Source of the DNA: an uncultured Collinsella sp.
Lineage (GTDB): Bacteria > Actinomycetota > Coriobacteriia > Coriobacteriales > Coriobacteriaceae
NCBI GenBank assembly: GCA_900543515.1
Contig: UQRW01000032.1
Coordinates: 1-24,730, forward strand
Length of the DNA: 24,730 nucleotides
Direction: 5' to 3'
Position 1 is the first letter of the stretch. Each line of letters opens with the position of its first letter. Below, piece after piece: positions 1-7,595 of the stretch. The notes beneath the pieces were generated by a model that saw only the letters and a program-made list of their open reading frames with translations, was not told the DNA's origin and did not search any database. The position numbers and the translations under genes were made by a program.

Positions 1-174
1 AGGCGCGGTCTCAAGAAGGAGTAACATCGGGACTTGCAGCGACGGACCTCAGGACACTCTTACACCACGTCTGCGCGCGCGACCCCGCTCCGCCCCTCCA
101 GACATCGTTTCCGTGCCTCGCGCCTGCCCCAAACAATCAAAACAAGCCCTTTTCGCCGCGACCTCAAAGGTCTG
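1..174. other. Non-coding left edge, nothing recognised
   Basis: I find no convincing gene here. The short open frames have no ribosome binding site and no recognisable protein. A string resembling a ribosome binding site (AGAAGGAG, 14-21) is not followed by a start codon. The stretch leads directly into the inverted-repeat element at 175. It may be the upstream or downstream region of a gene beyond the left edge. Confidence 0.4.
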
Positions 175-404
175 TGGGCAAAAAAGGGCAAATATGAGTA
201 CTGTTACCATTTTAGTAGCAGGAAAAACCACCCAAAATGACGTTCGGGCGACCCCTACAGCCCCCCCTAAAGCAGCCAACCTGACTGGTTTAAGGCATAT
301 TGGAGCCAATTTTAATGAACATACTATAGGTTCTGTTCATTATCTTTTTGGATGTAAATGCTGTTCACTTAGCAACAGTACTCATATTTGGCATTTTTTG
401 CCCA
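175..404. repeat. 230-bp element with 33-nt terminal inverted repeats
   Basis: The left arm (175-207) and right arm (372-404) are inverted copies matching at 30 of 33 positions, with core AAATATGAGTACTGTT. The interior has no coding capacity. It contains a perfect 9-bp stem (TAATGAACA 313-321 with TGTTCATTA 334-342) followed by TCTTTTT, which resembles an intrinsic terminator reading rightward. The size, matching termini and lack of a gene fit a MITE-like non-autonomous element or a long hairpin RNA. No clear target-site duplication is visible. It lies downstream of the NRAMP-family gene. Confidence 0.75.
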
Positions 405-438
405 CCACCATATAACTAACGCCCTATAGCAAACGTAA

Positions 439-469
439 AACAGGCCGCAGCCCATCGCTGCGGCCTGTT
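439..469 (-). terminator. Intrinsic terminator of the metal transporter operon
   Basis: A perfect 12-bp stem (AACAGGCCGCAG 439-450 with CTGCGGCCTGTT 458-469) and a 7-nt loop lie 18 nt beyond the stop codon of the transporter gene. On the minus strand the stem is followed by a T-rich stretch (TTTTACGTTT). Confidence 0.85.
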
Positions 470-487
470 CGGAAGCAAAAGTGGGCG

Positions 488-1750
488 TTAAGCGCTGTAG
501 CCCATCGCTTGCAGCACAAACATGACGACCGTCAGCACCGTAATCACGCCGATAGTCGCCCACGTGAGCACATTCCATACGCGGCCGTTGCGGTTGGCGC
601 CCATAATGTGGCGATCCGCCGCGATAACCACCTGAAATACCAGGACTACGGGCAGCAGCACGCCGTTGATGACCTGCGAGGTCATCATAATCTGGAACAA
701 ATCGACGCCAGGCATGAGCACCAACACGGCAGAAATGCCGATGATGGCCGTAATGATGCCGCGGTAAACCGGGGCCTCGTCCCAGCTGCGGTCGGCGCCG
801 CGCTCCCAGCCAAAAGCCTCGCAGATGGCACTCGACGTAACGCCCGGCAGCACGCAGGCAGCCAAAAAACTCGCTGCGACCAAGCCCGAGGCAAACAGCA
901 CCGTGGACCACTGGCCCGCGATGGGCTCCAACGCGCGGGCGGCATCGGCGGCATCGCTAATCTGAATACCCGCCGGGAACAGCACCGTACCGGTCGTGAT
1001 GATAATGAAGCCCGCAATGATATCAGCAGCGATCGAGCCGCTCACGGTATCAATACGCTGCAGCACTATGTCGTCCTCGCCCGCATTCTTATCGACCACG
1101 TTATTCTGAGCCAAGAAGATCATCCACGGTGCGATGGTGGTACCGATCGTTGCGACCACGAGCGACACGTAGCTGGGATCGTTCTGGATATTAGGGACGA
1201 CCAAGTCGACCGCGACCTCGCCCCAGTTGGGGCCGGCCATAAACGCGGCGACGATGTAGGTCACGAACACGCAGCTTACCAGCAGCAAAATCTTCTCGAT
1301 GCGCTGGAAACTGCCCGACATGGTAAGCATCCACACCAGCAGCGCCACGAGCGGCACCGAGATGCTCGCCGGAACGCCAAACAGAGCAAGGCCACTCGCG
1401 ATACCCGCGAACTCCGAGATGGTCACCGCCGTGTTGGCGATCAACAGCGCCGCCATGGCCAGCACGCTCTTGCGCACGCCAAAGCGCTCGCGAATGAGCG
1501 ACGCCAGGCCCTTGCCCGTGACGCATCCGCAGCGCGCCGCGGTCTCCTGCGTCACGATAAGCAGCACGGTCATGACGGGAAGCATCCAGAGCATCTTATA
1601 GCCATAGCTGGCGCCAGCGCTGGAATACGTGGCGATGCCGCCGGCGTCATTGCCCGAAAGCGCCGCCAGAAGACCGGGGCCCATGGCGCCAAAGATAGCC
1701 GCAATGGTCAGCTTTTGCTTGGTGCTCGCCTTTTGCTTCGTGTTTTGCAC
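488..1750 (-). CDS. NRAMP-superfamily metal transporter, NRMT-like (possible Mg2+ type)
   Basis: This is a polytopic membrane protein of about 420 residues with the length, helix pattern and N-terminal segment (GPGLLAALSGNDAGGIATY) of the SLC11/NRAMP family. NRAMP transporters import divalent metals, usually Mn2+ or Fe2+, coupled to protons. The classical DPGN metal motif of helix 1 reads DAGG here (residues 35-38). The helix-6 segment that normally holds the metal-binding Met and a His reads TIAPW (205-209). Loss of the Asn and the Met is what is described for the NRAMP-related Mg2+ transporters (NRMT), whose studied member comes from the coriobacterium Eggerthella lenta. I chose a GTG start at 1750: it lies 8 nt after the preceding stop and has an AGGTGG-like site in front. 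A longer frame from 1813 would overlap the upstream gene by 55 nt. Substrate assignment is inference; the family is firm. Confidence 0.88.
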   Translation of the reverse strand: MQNTKQKASTKQKLTIAAIFGAMGPGLLAALSGNDAGGIATYSSAGASYGYKMLWMLPVMTVLLIVTQETAARCGCVTGKGLASLIRERFGVRKSVLAMAALLIANTAVTISEFAGIASGLALFGVPASISVPLVALLVWMLTMSGSFQRIEKILLLVSCVFVTYIVAAFMAGPNWGEVAVDLVVPNIQNDPSYVSLVVATIGTTIAPWMIFLAQNNVVDKNAGEDDIVLQRIDTVSGSIAADIIAGFIIITTGTVLFPAGIQISDAADAARALEPIAGQWSTVLFASGLVAASFLAACVLPGVTSSAICEAFGWERGADRSWDEAPVYRGIITAIIGISAVLVLMPGVDLFQIMMTSQVINGVLLPVVLVFQVVIAADRHIMGANRNGRVWNVLTWATIGVITVLTVVMFVLQAMGYSA

Positions 1751-1758
1751 GCGACCAC

Positions 1759-3603
1759 CTAACCCACGACTGACATGGTGAGCAGCACCGCGGCGATGCA
1801 GTACGCCACACACGAGATCATGACGGCGATGACGTTCATGGCGGTGCCCGACGTGTTGAGATCATGCTCGTCGCGCCAGAACAGCACCATCAGGTAAATC
1901 ACGGCGCTCATGTTGCCCACCAGGCAGATGATGGCGGCAATGTTAAAGCAGCCGGTAAAGAGCTGCTCCTCAAGCATAGGGGCATCGAGGAACGCGGCGG
2001 TGCGCACCAGTTGCGCGCACAGGTAGGTCACGAGCGAAAGGATCAGGCCCATGCCCGTGCTTTGGAAGAAGAATCCCAGGTACGGCTTGGGCTCGTCGTC
2101 GTGACCGTCGTACTCGAGGAAGTAGTTCTTGACGAACGACACCATGCGCGAGGCAGCCAGCAGCACGAGCGGCATGGCGCACATGGGGAACACCACCAGA
2201 TGCGCGGAGCTCAGCGCAGTCCCCAGCACGGTCGCCATAATGCACGAAGCGATGCCCCACACGACGACCCAGTACTGACGATGCACAAACCAGCTGAGCA
2301 CGTTCGTCGAGTCGTCCGACGCGCTATCGCCCGAGCCGACACCGGCGATCTGCAGGTCCTCCTGATGCTCCTCGGCGATAACGTCCATGGCGTCGTCGAA
2401 GGTCACGATGCCCAGGATATGACGGTTCTCGTCGCAAACAGGGATGGCAACCAGGTCGTACTTGGTCATCTCGTCCGTCACGTCTTCCTGGTCTTCGTCG
2501 GGTGACACGTAGACCAGATCGCGATAGGCGAGCTGGCCCAGCGTGGCGTCGCGGTCGGCCACGATCAGCGTGCGCAGCGAAAGCACGCCCGTCAGCATGC
2601 CACTCGGATCCTCGGTATAGACGTAGTAGACGCTCTCAAAGTCCTCGTCGAGTTTGCGAATCGCCTCGATGGCATCGCCGACCGTCGCCGTGGCGGGCAG
2701 CGAGACAAACTCCGAGGTCATGATGCGGCCGGCGGTGTTGTCCTCATAGCCCAGCAGGTTACGAATCGCCTTCTCCTCCTTGACGCCCATCAGGCGCAGG
2801 AGCTTCTCGGCCTTCTCATAATCGAGCTCGTCGATCAGGTCGGCAGCGTCGTCCGGGTCCATCATGGCAAGCATCGACGATGCGTCGGTATCGGACAGGC
2901 CCTCGAGCATCTCGGTCATGAGCTCGTCATCATCGAACTCCGAGATGGCCTCGGCGGCCTGTGCCGTATCGAGCTGCGCGAACACCTGCGCGCGCAGGCG
3001 CGGGTCGAGCTGCTCGATGATGTCAGCGATGTCAGCAGGATGCAGCTCGCCAAGCGTCTTGTGCGACACCGAGAGCTGGATGTTCTTAGTCGAGCGATCG
3101 AGCAGGTCCATGTAAGACCAGGCGATAATGTCCTCGCTGAGCGGTTTGCCCAGATGCTTCATAAAGCCCTCGACGACATGCTCGAGTGTGGGGCTGATCG
3201 CGCGCAGCAGACCGCGGGCGCCGACCTCGGCACCCAGCAGGCGCAGCTGATTTTCGCCCGACATGGAGAACTTGATGTCGTTTACGCGCACGACCTTCAT
3301 GCCCTGCGTGTCGACAATCTGCTTGTTAAGCACGTCGCGGGCAAGCAAGAGTTCGGTCGGCTGCAAGTACGAAAAACGGATTTCGGTGGCCGACGTCTTA
3401 AGGTGTACACCCGTCTCGTCGATACGGTCGACCCATTTGCGCCAGCTGATCATAAACGGCGTCTTGCCGGGACCACGGAACGCGAGCGACGTCACGTGCG
3501 GAAAAACTTCGCCGGTTGCAATGCCAAAATCGTTAACCACGCCGAGCTTTTCGCCGTCGACGTCCAAGACCGGCAATTTGAGCATCTCACTCAGATAATT
3601 CAA
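1759..3603 (-). CDS. PRC-barrel / MgtE-N / CBS pair / MgtE-like membrane protein
   Basis: This 614-residue protein has two PRC-barrel-like segments (about 1-80 and 85-150), a helical MgtE intracellular N domain (about 165-290, with HPADIADIIEQLD and acidic helices), a CBS pair (about 294-412) and five predicted membrane helices (about 432-614). In MgtE the N and CBS domains sense cytosolic Mg2+ and gate the channel. The membrane part here follows the CBS pair just as in MgtE, but I do not see the conserved MgtE pore motifs, so it is either a divergent transporter or a regulatory partner of the NRAMP-type protein encoded immediately downstream. The start is TTG at 3603, preceded by GGGGAG at 5-nt spacing; an in-frame stop lies just upstream. 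The two genes are 8 nt apart and almost certainly co-transcribed. Confidence 0.87.
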   Translation of the reverse strand: MNYLSEMLKLPVLDVDGEKLGVVNDFGIATGEVFPHVTSLAFRGPGKTPFMISWRKWVDRIDETGVHLKTSATEIRFSYLQPTELLLARDVLNKQIVDTQGMKVVRVNDIKFSMSGENQLRLLGAEVGARGLLRAISPTLEHVVEGFMKHLGKPLSEDIIAWSYMDLLDRSTKNIQLSVSHKTLGELHPADIADIIEQLDPRLRAQVFAQLDTAQAAEAISEFDDDELMTEMLEGLSDTDASSMLAMMDPDDAADLIDELDYEKAEKLLRLMGVKEEKAIRNLLGYEDNTAGRIMTSEFVSLPATATVGDAIEAIRKLDEDFESVYYVYTEDPSGMLTGVLSLRTLIVADRDATLGQLAYRDLVYVSPDEDQEDVTDEMTKYDLVAIPVCDENRHILGIVTFDDAMDVIAEEHQEDLQIAGVGSGDSASDDSTNVLSWFVHRQYWVVVWGIASCIMATVLGTALSSAHLVVFPMCAMPLVLLAASRMVSFVKNYFLEYDGHDDEPKPYLGFFFQSTGMGLILSLVTYLCAQLVRTAAFLDAPMLEEQLFTGCFNIAAIICLVGNMSAVIYLMVLFWRDEHDLNTSGTAMNVIAVMISCVAYCIAAVLLTMSVVG

Positions 3604-3822
3604 TGGTGCTCCCCATCATTATTCCTGCGGACCGCGCGACCATGCCGGCGCGCAATCCGTGGACTTTTAGATATGTATACGCATGCGCGGGCGGCACGCC
3701 GCTCGGCGCTCACACCCCGTGCACGCGCAGAAAGCACCTGCATGGGGTCATCGACTGTATGGTCGAGGTTTGGATTTCACCTGTAACCTTTCTCTTGACC
3801 CTCATTAACCGCAGTAACTATA
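3604..3822 (-). promoter_or_regulatory. Promoter and ~200-nt leader of the metal transporter operon
   Basis: On the minus strand an extended -10 (TGC-TATAGT, hexamer at 3822-3817) would start a leader of about 205 nt before the TTG start. The leader has several potential stems: CGAC/GTCG, a TGCA-anchored stem closed by CCCC/GGGG, and a GC-rich GGCG/CGCC hairpin. A structured leader before a Mg-linked transporter suggests a metal riboswitch, but I could not match it to the M-box (ykoK) or yybP-ykoY consensus. The promoter has no good -35. Confidence 0.35.
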
Positions 3823-3930
3823 GCATCAGCATCGCGCTGCGGCACCGAATTTATGCGCTGCACATCGCAGGCATACCAAACGCTGACGTATCCGTGACAT
3901 AGAGCCGGATGGGTGTGGTGGGACAAAGCG

Positions 3931-3983
3931 ATTAAGACCGTCCCAAACGACCAGTCGTTTAAGCACGTCCCCAATGACTACTC
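3931..3983. repeat. Short intergenic repeat overlapping a stop codon
   Basis: This contains two half-units related to the repeats at 12454 and 15963-16225: a left one with TTAAGACCGTCCC and a right one ending in CCCCAATGACTACTC. They meet at a palindrome (AAACGAC 3945-3951, GTCGTTT 3954-3960). The right end contains the stop codon of the NodB-fold gene. It resembles REP-type repeats in size and position, but no cognate transposase is in the window. Confidence 0.65.
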
Positions 3984-5384
3984 TGTGGTGTCGTCGTCCT
4001 CGGGGAGTTGGGGGAACACGGCGTTTTTGGGCATGGAAACCTTGGTGAGCGAGGTGAGCTTTTTGCTCAATGCCGTGTCCGTCTTGACCAGGTCGCTGAG
4101 CGTCACGATCTTGTAGCCGTCGGCGACAAGGCCATCGATAATCTGCGGCAGCGCCTCGAGCGTCTGCTCGGCGCACTCATCGCTATCGGTGAGCAGCACA
4201 ATATTGCCCGGCGTCATCGAGTCGAGCACGGTCGATACTTGCTCGTCAGCGCCGTTGAGCAGCCAGTCGCCCGAATCGATATTCCACGAAACCACGGCGG
4301 ACACCAGGTCCATCGAGTCAATCCAGTTTTGCTCGTCAAACGCGGCGTAGGGGGCACGCAGCAGCATCGTCTCGACGCCGGTCGCCGACTTAATCGACTC
4401 GGTGCCCTTCGTGATCTGCTTGCGCACCGTCTCGCGATCCTCGCCCTTGAGAGAATCATCGCTGTAGCTGTTGGAACCAATCTCGCACCCGGCATCGACA
4501 ATCGCTTTGGCAGTAGCGGGCGAGGCTTCCGCGGCATCGCCCGAAAGGAAGAACGTCGCCGTGACGCCCTTTTCCTTGAGCACCTGCAAGATCTGCTTGG
4601 TCGCTCCGCTCGGACCCTCGTCAAATGTCAGGGCCACGTACTTTTCGTTGCCCTTGGGCGCTACGCTTGCGCACTCGACCACGCAGTCGGTGGCGGGCAC
4701 GACCTCGCCGCGGTCCTGCGTCTTGCCCGACTGCTCGCCGACCCATACCTCGGAGCGGCCCTGAACGCCCCAGGTTTTGACATACTCAATGGCACCTGTG
4801 CCCTCGACCTTAAGCTTTGGCTCGATAGTCGTGGCCTGGACCTCGTGCTTTTCGTACACGTTGCGGCCGTCCTTGACCGTCACCTTCTCGCCGCCCGTAA
4901 GCTCGCGACTATCCCATTTGCCCTGCTTCATACGCTTGCCGTCGACCTTCACCGACAGCTTTTCGCCGCCATGGCGCTTGAGCACGCTGTCGTCGACGGC
5001 CAGCAGGTCGCCGGCATCGTACGTTTCGGTCAGGCTTTGATCGTCGATAAGATTCTGCAACGTAGAGCCCACGCGCACCGCGGTCTTTTGCCCGTTGAGC
5101 TCCACGTCCACGCTGCGGTTGACGTAGCCCACGACGGCAGCGATAAACAGCACGAGCGCGCAACCCACGGCGATGAGCGCATAGGGCAGGCGGGACGGTC
5201 GGCGCGGTGAGCGCCCGTTGCCGATGCGCGCGCTGCGATCGCTAAACCCACGGCTATGGTTGAGGTACATCGCGCCGGGCTTACGGCGACGTCGACGCTG
5301 ACCGCTGGGCAGCTGCCCCAGGTCGCGGCGCGCCGTCGGACGCGCACCCGAGGGCCCGTTTAAGTTAGATCCGTTTTGGCGCAT
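3978..5384 (-). CDS. Membrane-anchored NodB-fold protein, degenerate polysaccharide deacetylase
   Basis: This 468-residue protein has a basic cytoplasmic N-terminus (residues 1-65), one membrane anchor (about 68-88), an extracellular region with a DUF348-like segment (about 90-200), and a C-terminal NodB domain (about 247-430). NodB domains remove acetyl groups from cell-wall or other polysaccharides with a metal held by Asp-His-His. Here motif 1 is TFDEGP (253-258) instead of TFDDGP. The HSxxH motif reads NSYSD (305-309), so both histidines are gone. Motif 3 is RAPYA (343-347), and the final His motif reads LLTD (397-400). The fold is recognisable but the metal site is not, so it is probably a non-catalytic wall-binding or regulatory protein. 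The ATG at 5384 has a strong GGGGGAGG site. The stop codon lies in a repeat. Confidence 0.85.
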   Translation of the reverse strand: MRQNGSNLNGPSGARPTARRDLGQLPSGQRRRRRKPGAMYLNHSRGFSDRSARIGNGRSPRRPSRLPYALIAVGCALVLFIAAVVGYVNRSVDVELNGQKTAVRVGSTLQNLIDDQSLTETYDAGDLLAVDDSVLKRHGGEKLSVKVDGKRMKQGKWDSRELTGGEKVTVKDGRNVYEKHEVQATTIEPKLKVEGTGAIEYVKTWGVQGRSEVWVGEQSGKTQDRGEVVPATDCVVECASVAPKGNEKYVALTFDEGPSGATKQILQVLKEKGVTATFFLSGDAAEASPATAKAIVDAGCEIGSNSYSDDSLKGEDRETVRKQITKGTESIKSATGVETMLLRAPYAAFDEQNWIDSMDLVSAVVSWNIDSGDWLLNGADEQVSTVLDSMTPGNIVLLTDSDECAEQTLEALPQIIDGLVADGYKIVTLSDLVKTDTALSKKLTSLTKVSMPKNAVFPQLPEDDDTTE

Positions 5385-5405
5385 ATGCCCTCCCCCATAA
5401 ACACA

Positions 5406-5435
5406 GCGAGCCGGAGCAACATGTCTCCGGCTCGC
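5406..5435 (-). terminator. Terminator/attenuator between PRC-barrel gene and NodB-fold gene
   Basis: A perfect 11-bp stem (GCGAGCCGGAG 5406-5416, CTCCGGCTCGC 5425-5435) with an 8-nt loop lies 21 nt after the PRC-barrel stop. The T-rich tail (TGTGTTTA) is poor. Only 21 nt separate it from the next start codon, so the NodB-fold gene may be expressed by read-through. Confidence 0.6.
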
Positions 5436-5456
5436 CTCCCATCATTTGGTACGTCG

Positions 5457-6212
5457 CTATTTGCTAGCTTTTGACGAGCCCCCGCTCGCCTTTTGATATT
5501 CGTCCTTAAAGGCCTTGAACATACCGCGCGTTTTGCCGAGCTGCTTGCCCAGTGCGCGGCTGCCCTTGTCCACGGCGACCGATCCCTTGTCATCGAGCAC
5601 CTTGGCGCCCTTCTTGACCTTATCGCCCACCACGACACTGGCCTCGGCAGCCTTAGCGGCCGCGCCGCCCGAATACCCAAGCGTCTTGACCTCGTCCGAG
5701 ACAATCATCGCGCCGTTCTCGTAGCCGCGCAGCATCGTCGGCGGCACCTGCGTGTCGCCCACCAACATGCTCGATGCGGCGCTGGCGGTCACATAGAACG
5801 TCTGCACAATGCCCGAGCGCGGCTTGAACTCAACGTCCGAGCAGTAGCCCACGACATCGCCCGATTCCGTGCGCACGTCCATGCCAACCCAGATGATGCA
5901 ATCGTCCAGGTTAATATCGAGGCGCTTGGCCGCGGCGGCATCGTAGGTGCCCTTGACGTCGTCGACCGCGACAGCACCCTCATAGACGCCGATGGCATCG
6001 AGCGCCACAAATCGGTCGGGACGCTCGATCATACCCGCGATATCGGACTGGCGGACCATAAAGCCGACCACGCGCGTACCGCCCGGGGTAAAGACCGGAA
6101 AGTGAATCTTTCCGAGCTTTTTAGGGCTGCGCGGTGTGCCGTCCTTTTTGGTACGTTTGTCCTCAGTAGGCTTGCGATAGATCTTGGCGCCGACAAAATC
6201 CCCGGCGCGCAT
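5457..6212 (-). CDS. PRC-barrel domain protein
   Basis: This 251-residue soluble protein appears to have two PRC-barrel-like halves. The first is around residues 1-90 (KIHFPVFTPGGTRVVGFMV...). The second is around 105-180 (MDVRTESGDVVGYCSDVEF, the usual 'modifier, site of change, link to next strand' pattern of a PRC barrel). A Lys/Ala/Gly-rich tail ends in SSKASK. PRC barrels are adaptor or ligand-binding modules found in RimM, photosynthetic reaction centre H subunits and stress proteins; no enzyme is indicated. The start ATG overlaps the preceding stop (TAATG, sharing the A at 6212), so translation is probably coupled to the YtxH-like gene. A link to membrane or wall homeostasis is inferred from the neighbours only. 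Confidence 0.8.
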   Translation of the reverse strand: MRAGDFVGAKIYRKPTEDKRTKKDGTPRSPKKLGKIHFPVFTPGGTRVVGFMVRQSDIAGMIERPDRFVALDAIGVYEGAVAVDDVKGTYDAAAAKRLDINLDDCIIWVGMDVRTESGDVVGYCSDVEFKPRSGIVQTFYVTASAASSMLVGDTQVPPTMLRGYENGAMIVSDEVKTLGYSGGAAAKAAEASVVVGDKVKKGAKVLDDKGSVAVDKGSRALGKQLGKTRGMFKAFKDEYQKASGGSSKASK

Positions 6213-6601
6213 TATGCCTCGGTCGAGGGCTCCGCAGCCTCGGTATCAGCCTCGACGGCGTTCTCGACCACGACGTCGGCGGCAGGCGTCACGTTGCCGC
6301 CCGAAATGGCGTCGTTGAGCTGCTCGCGCAGCTGGTCCATGCGCTCGCGGGCCAGGTCGACCTTGGCGCGCAGGTCGTCGGTCTTGGCGTCGACCATCGG
6401 GCCAAAGTCATTCACCGCAGCACGGGCCTCCTCGGCGCTGTGCTCGTAGGTGTCGCGCATATTGTCCCAGGCGTCGTTGGCGATATCGGCAGCCATGGCG
6501 CGGGTCTCGGCGCCCGAGCGCGGGGCCAGAGCAACGCCGACAATAGCGCCGGCAGCGGCACCAAAAAGTGCGCCGGAGACAAAGCTGAAAGTCTTACCCA
6601 T
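6212..6601 (-). CDS. YtxH-like envelope/stress protein
   Basis: This small protein (129 residues from the start at 6601) begins with MGKTFSFVSGALFGAAAGAI, a Gly/Ala-rich hydrophobic helix, followed by the LAPRSGAETR motif typical of YtxH (DUF948/YtxH-like) proteins. After it comes a long charged helix (about residues 45-105) likely to form a coiled coil, and an acidic Ala/Glu tail. YtxH-family proteins are small membrane-associated general-stress proteins of unknown mechanism. I chose M at 6601 because AGGAGAGG lies 7 nt upstream; another ATG two codons earlier is too close to that site, and a longer frame to 6673 runs through the promoter. Confidence 0.82.
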   Translation of the reverse strand: MGKTFSFVSGALFGAAAGAIVGVALAPRSGAETRAMAADIANDAWDNMRDTYEHSAEEARAAVNDFGPMVDAKTDDLRAKVDLARERMDQLREQLNDAISGGNVTPAADVVVENAVEADTEAAEPSTEA

Positions 6602-6652
6602 GATCATTCCTCTCCTGCGGGCACGTCGGTGCCCACCGTTTGAATGCTGTCC

Positions 6653-6658
6653 ATTATA
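6653..6658 (-). promoter_or_regulatory. -10 element of the YtxH-like/PRC operon
   Basis: A perfect TATAAT on the minus strand (GGGTATAATGG) lies about 50 nt before the start codon at 6601. No convincing -35 is seen at 17-nt spacing. Confidence 0.6.
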
Positions 6659-6737
6659 CCCGCAGCGCATCACTTGCCGCTCCGCTCATCTGCGTACGGC
6701 AAAGGCGCAGGTACGTGATGGTGATAAACGCGTAGGC

Positions 6738-7571
6738 CTACTCCTGGGGCATAGCCGGCATGGCCACCGTGGCACCCGGGTCCTCGCCGGCGCCGTCCAC
6801 GAGCGGCAGGCCGCCCTCATGCGCAGGTCCTGCCGGAACCGTCGCAGCACCGCCAAAGACGGCAGCGGAGGCCTCGTGGTTCTCGGCAACCGCGCCCTCG
6901 GTATCAATCGCCACCTGGGGCTCGTCGTCAAAGTTGGGGACGCCCTGGGGCTCGGCGGGAACGGGCTCGGCGGTCGCATCGGCAACGAGCTCGGCGTCGA
7001 CCGGCACATCGCCCTCGTCAGCGCCCTCGTCCTCGGCAGCATCTTCGCCGTTCGCAGCGGCGACGGCCTCGTGAGGATCCTTGCCCTCGGCCTCGGCGCG
7101 CATGCCCAACACCAGGTTGCGCAGACCCGCGACCGTGCCTTCCACGTCGGGGGCAGGCTGGTCGGCGTGCAGGTACGCCCAGTCCATCATAAAGGTGGCC
7201 GACGACAGCGCACCAATGGCCAGTGCGTCATCGGGGCACGAAAGCCCAACCTCAAAGACGCGCTCGTCGTGCTCGCTTACGCGCGTGCGGCCGCACGAGA
7301 TGCTACCGGCAAGACCGGTCTCGTTCATGAGCTCAACCGTCACGTGCTCCAGCAGGTGGCAGAGCTCGGTCTGGCCCATGCAGTCCTGGAACTCGCGACC
7401 GGAATCACCCAGGCACAGGTGCTTGGCAATCGCCGGCACCAGGTAATACACGCGCGCCGTGGCCTCGATATCCTCCGAGGTCATGAGCGGCATGCCGGGG
7501 TTCACCAGCACATGCGCGCAGATCTTGTCCTCGCTGATGGTGACCTTAAGGATGTTGAACAGGCCTGCCAT
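6738..7571 (-). CDS. Cyanophycin synthetase N-domain-like protein with acidic tail
   Basis: This is a 277-residue protein. The first 160 residues resemble the N-terminal domain of cyanophycin synthetase-type Mur ligases: CHLLEHVTVELMNETGLAG (71-89) corresponds to the HLxEHVALELQ..AG motif, followed by CGRTR (93-97) where CphA has GKTR and a VFEVGLSCPDD strand. No ATP-grasp or Mur ligase domain follows. Instead there is a ~115-residue tail rich in Ala, Glu, Asp and Pro, probably disordered. In CphA the N-terminal domain helps handle the polymer; what a stand-alone copy does is unknown. The ATG at 7571 has AGGGGAG upstream. It lies 24 nt after the CNNM gene, so the two are likely co-transcribed. 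The resemblance is from recalled motifs and needs a profile search. Confidence 0.65.
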   Translation of the reverse strand: MAGLFNILKVTISEDKICAHVLVNPGMPLMTSEDIEATARVYYLVPAIAKHLCLGDSGREFQDCMGQTELCHLLEHVTVELMNETGLAGSISCGRTRVSEHDERVFEVGLSCPDDALAIGALSSATFMMDWAYLHADQPAPDVEGTVAGLRNLVLGMRAEAEGKDPHEAVAAANGEDAAEDEGADEGDVPVDAELVADATAEPVPAEPQGVPNFDDEPQVAIDTEGAVAENHEASAAVFGGAATVPAGPAHEGGLPLVDGAGEDPGATVAMPAMPQE

Positions 7572-7595
7572 AACTCTCCCCTACTCTTCCTTGTC

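Noticed and set aside
175..404. Retron msr-msd
   Set aside because: Inverted ends recall retron RNAs, but no reverse transcriptase gene is present in the window and the interior lacks recognisable msr features.
509..1762. Long open frame on the plus strand opposite the NRAMP-family gene
   Set aside because: It is His/Arg-rich low-complexity sequence with no ribosome binding site; it is the antisense shadow of a clearly conserved gene. The same holds for the long plus-strand frames at 3040, 4008, 5493, 6450, 11146, 13104 and 21984.
1751..1813. Longer start for the NRAMP-family gene
   Set aside because: It would overlap the end of the CBS protein gene by 55 nt and add Cys/His/Arg-rich residues; the GTG at 1750 has a ribosome binding site.
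3604..3822. M-box (ykoK) or yybP-ykoY riboswitch
   Set aside because: I could not find the conserved blocks of either class in the leader; only a generic structured leader is supported.
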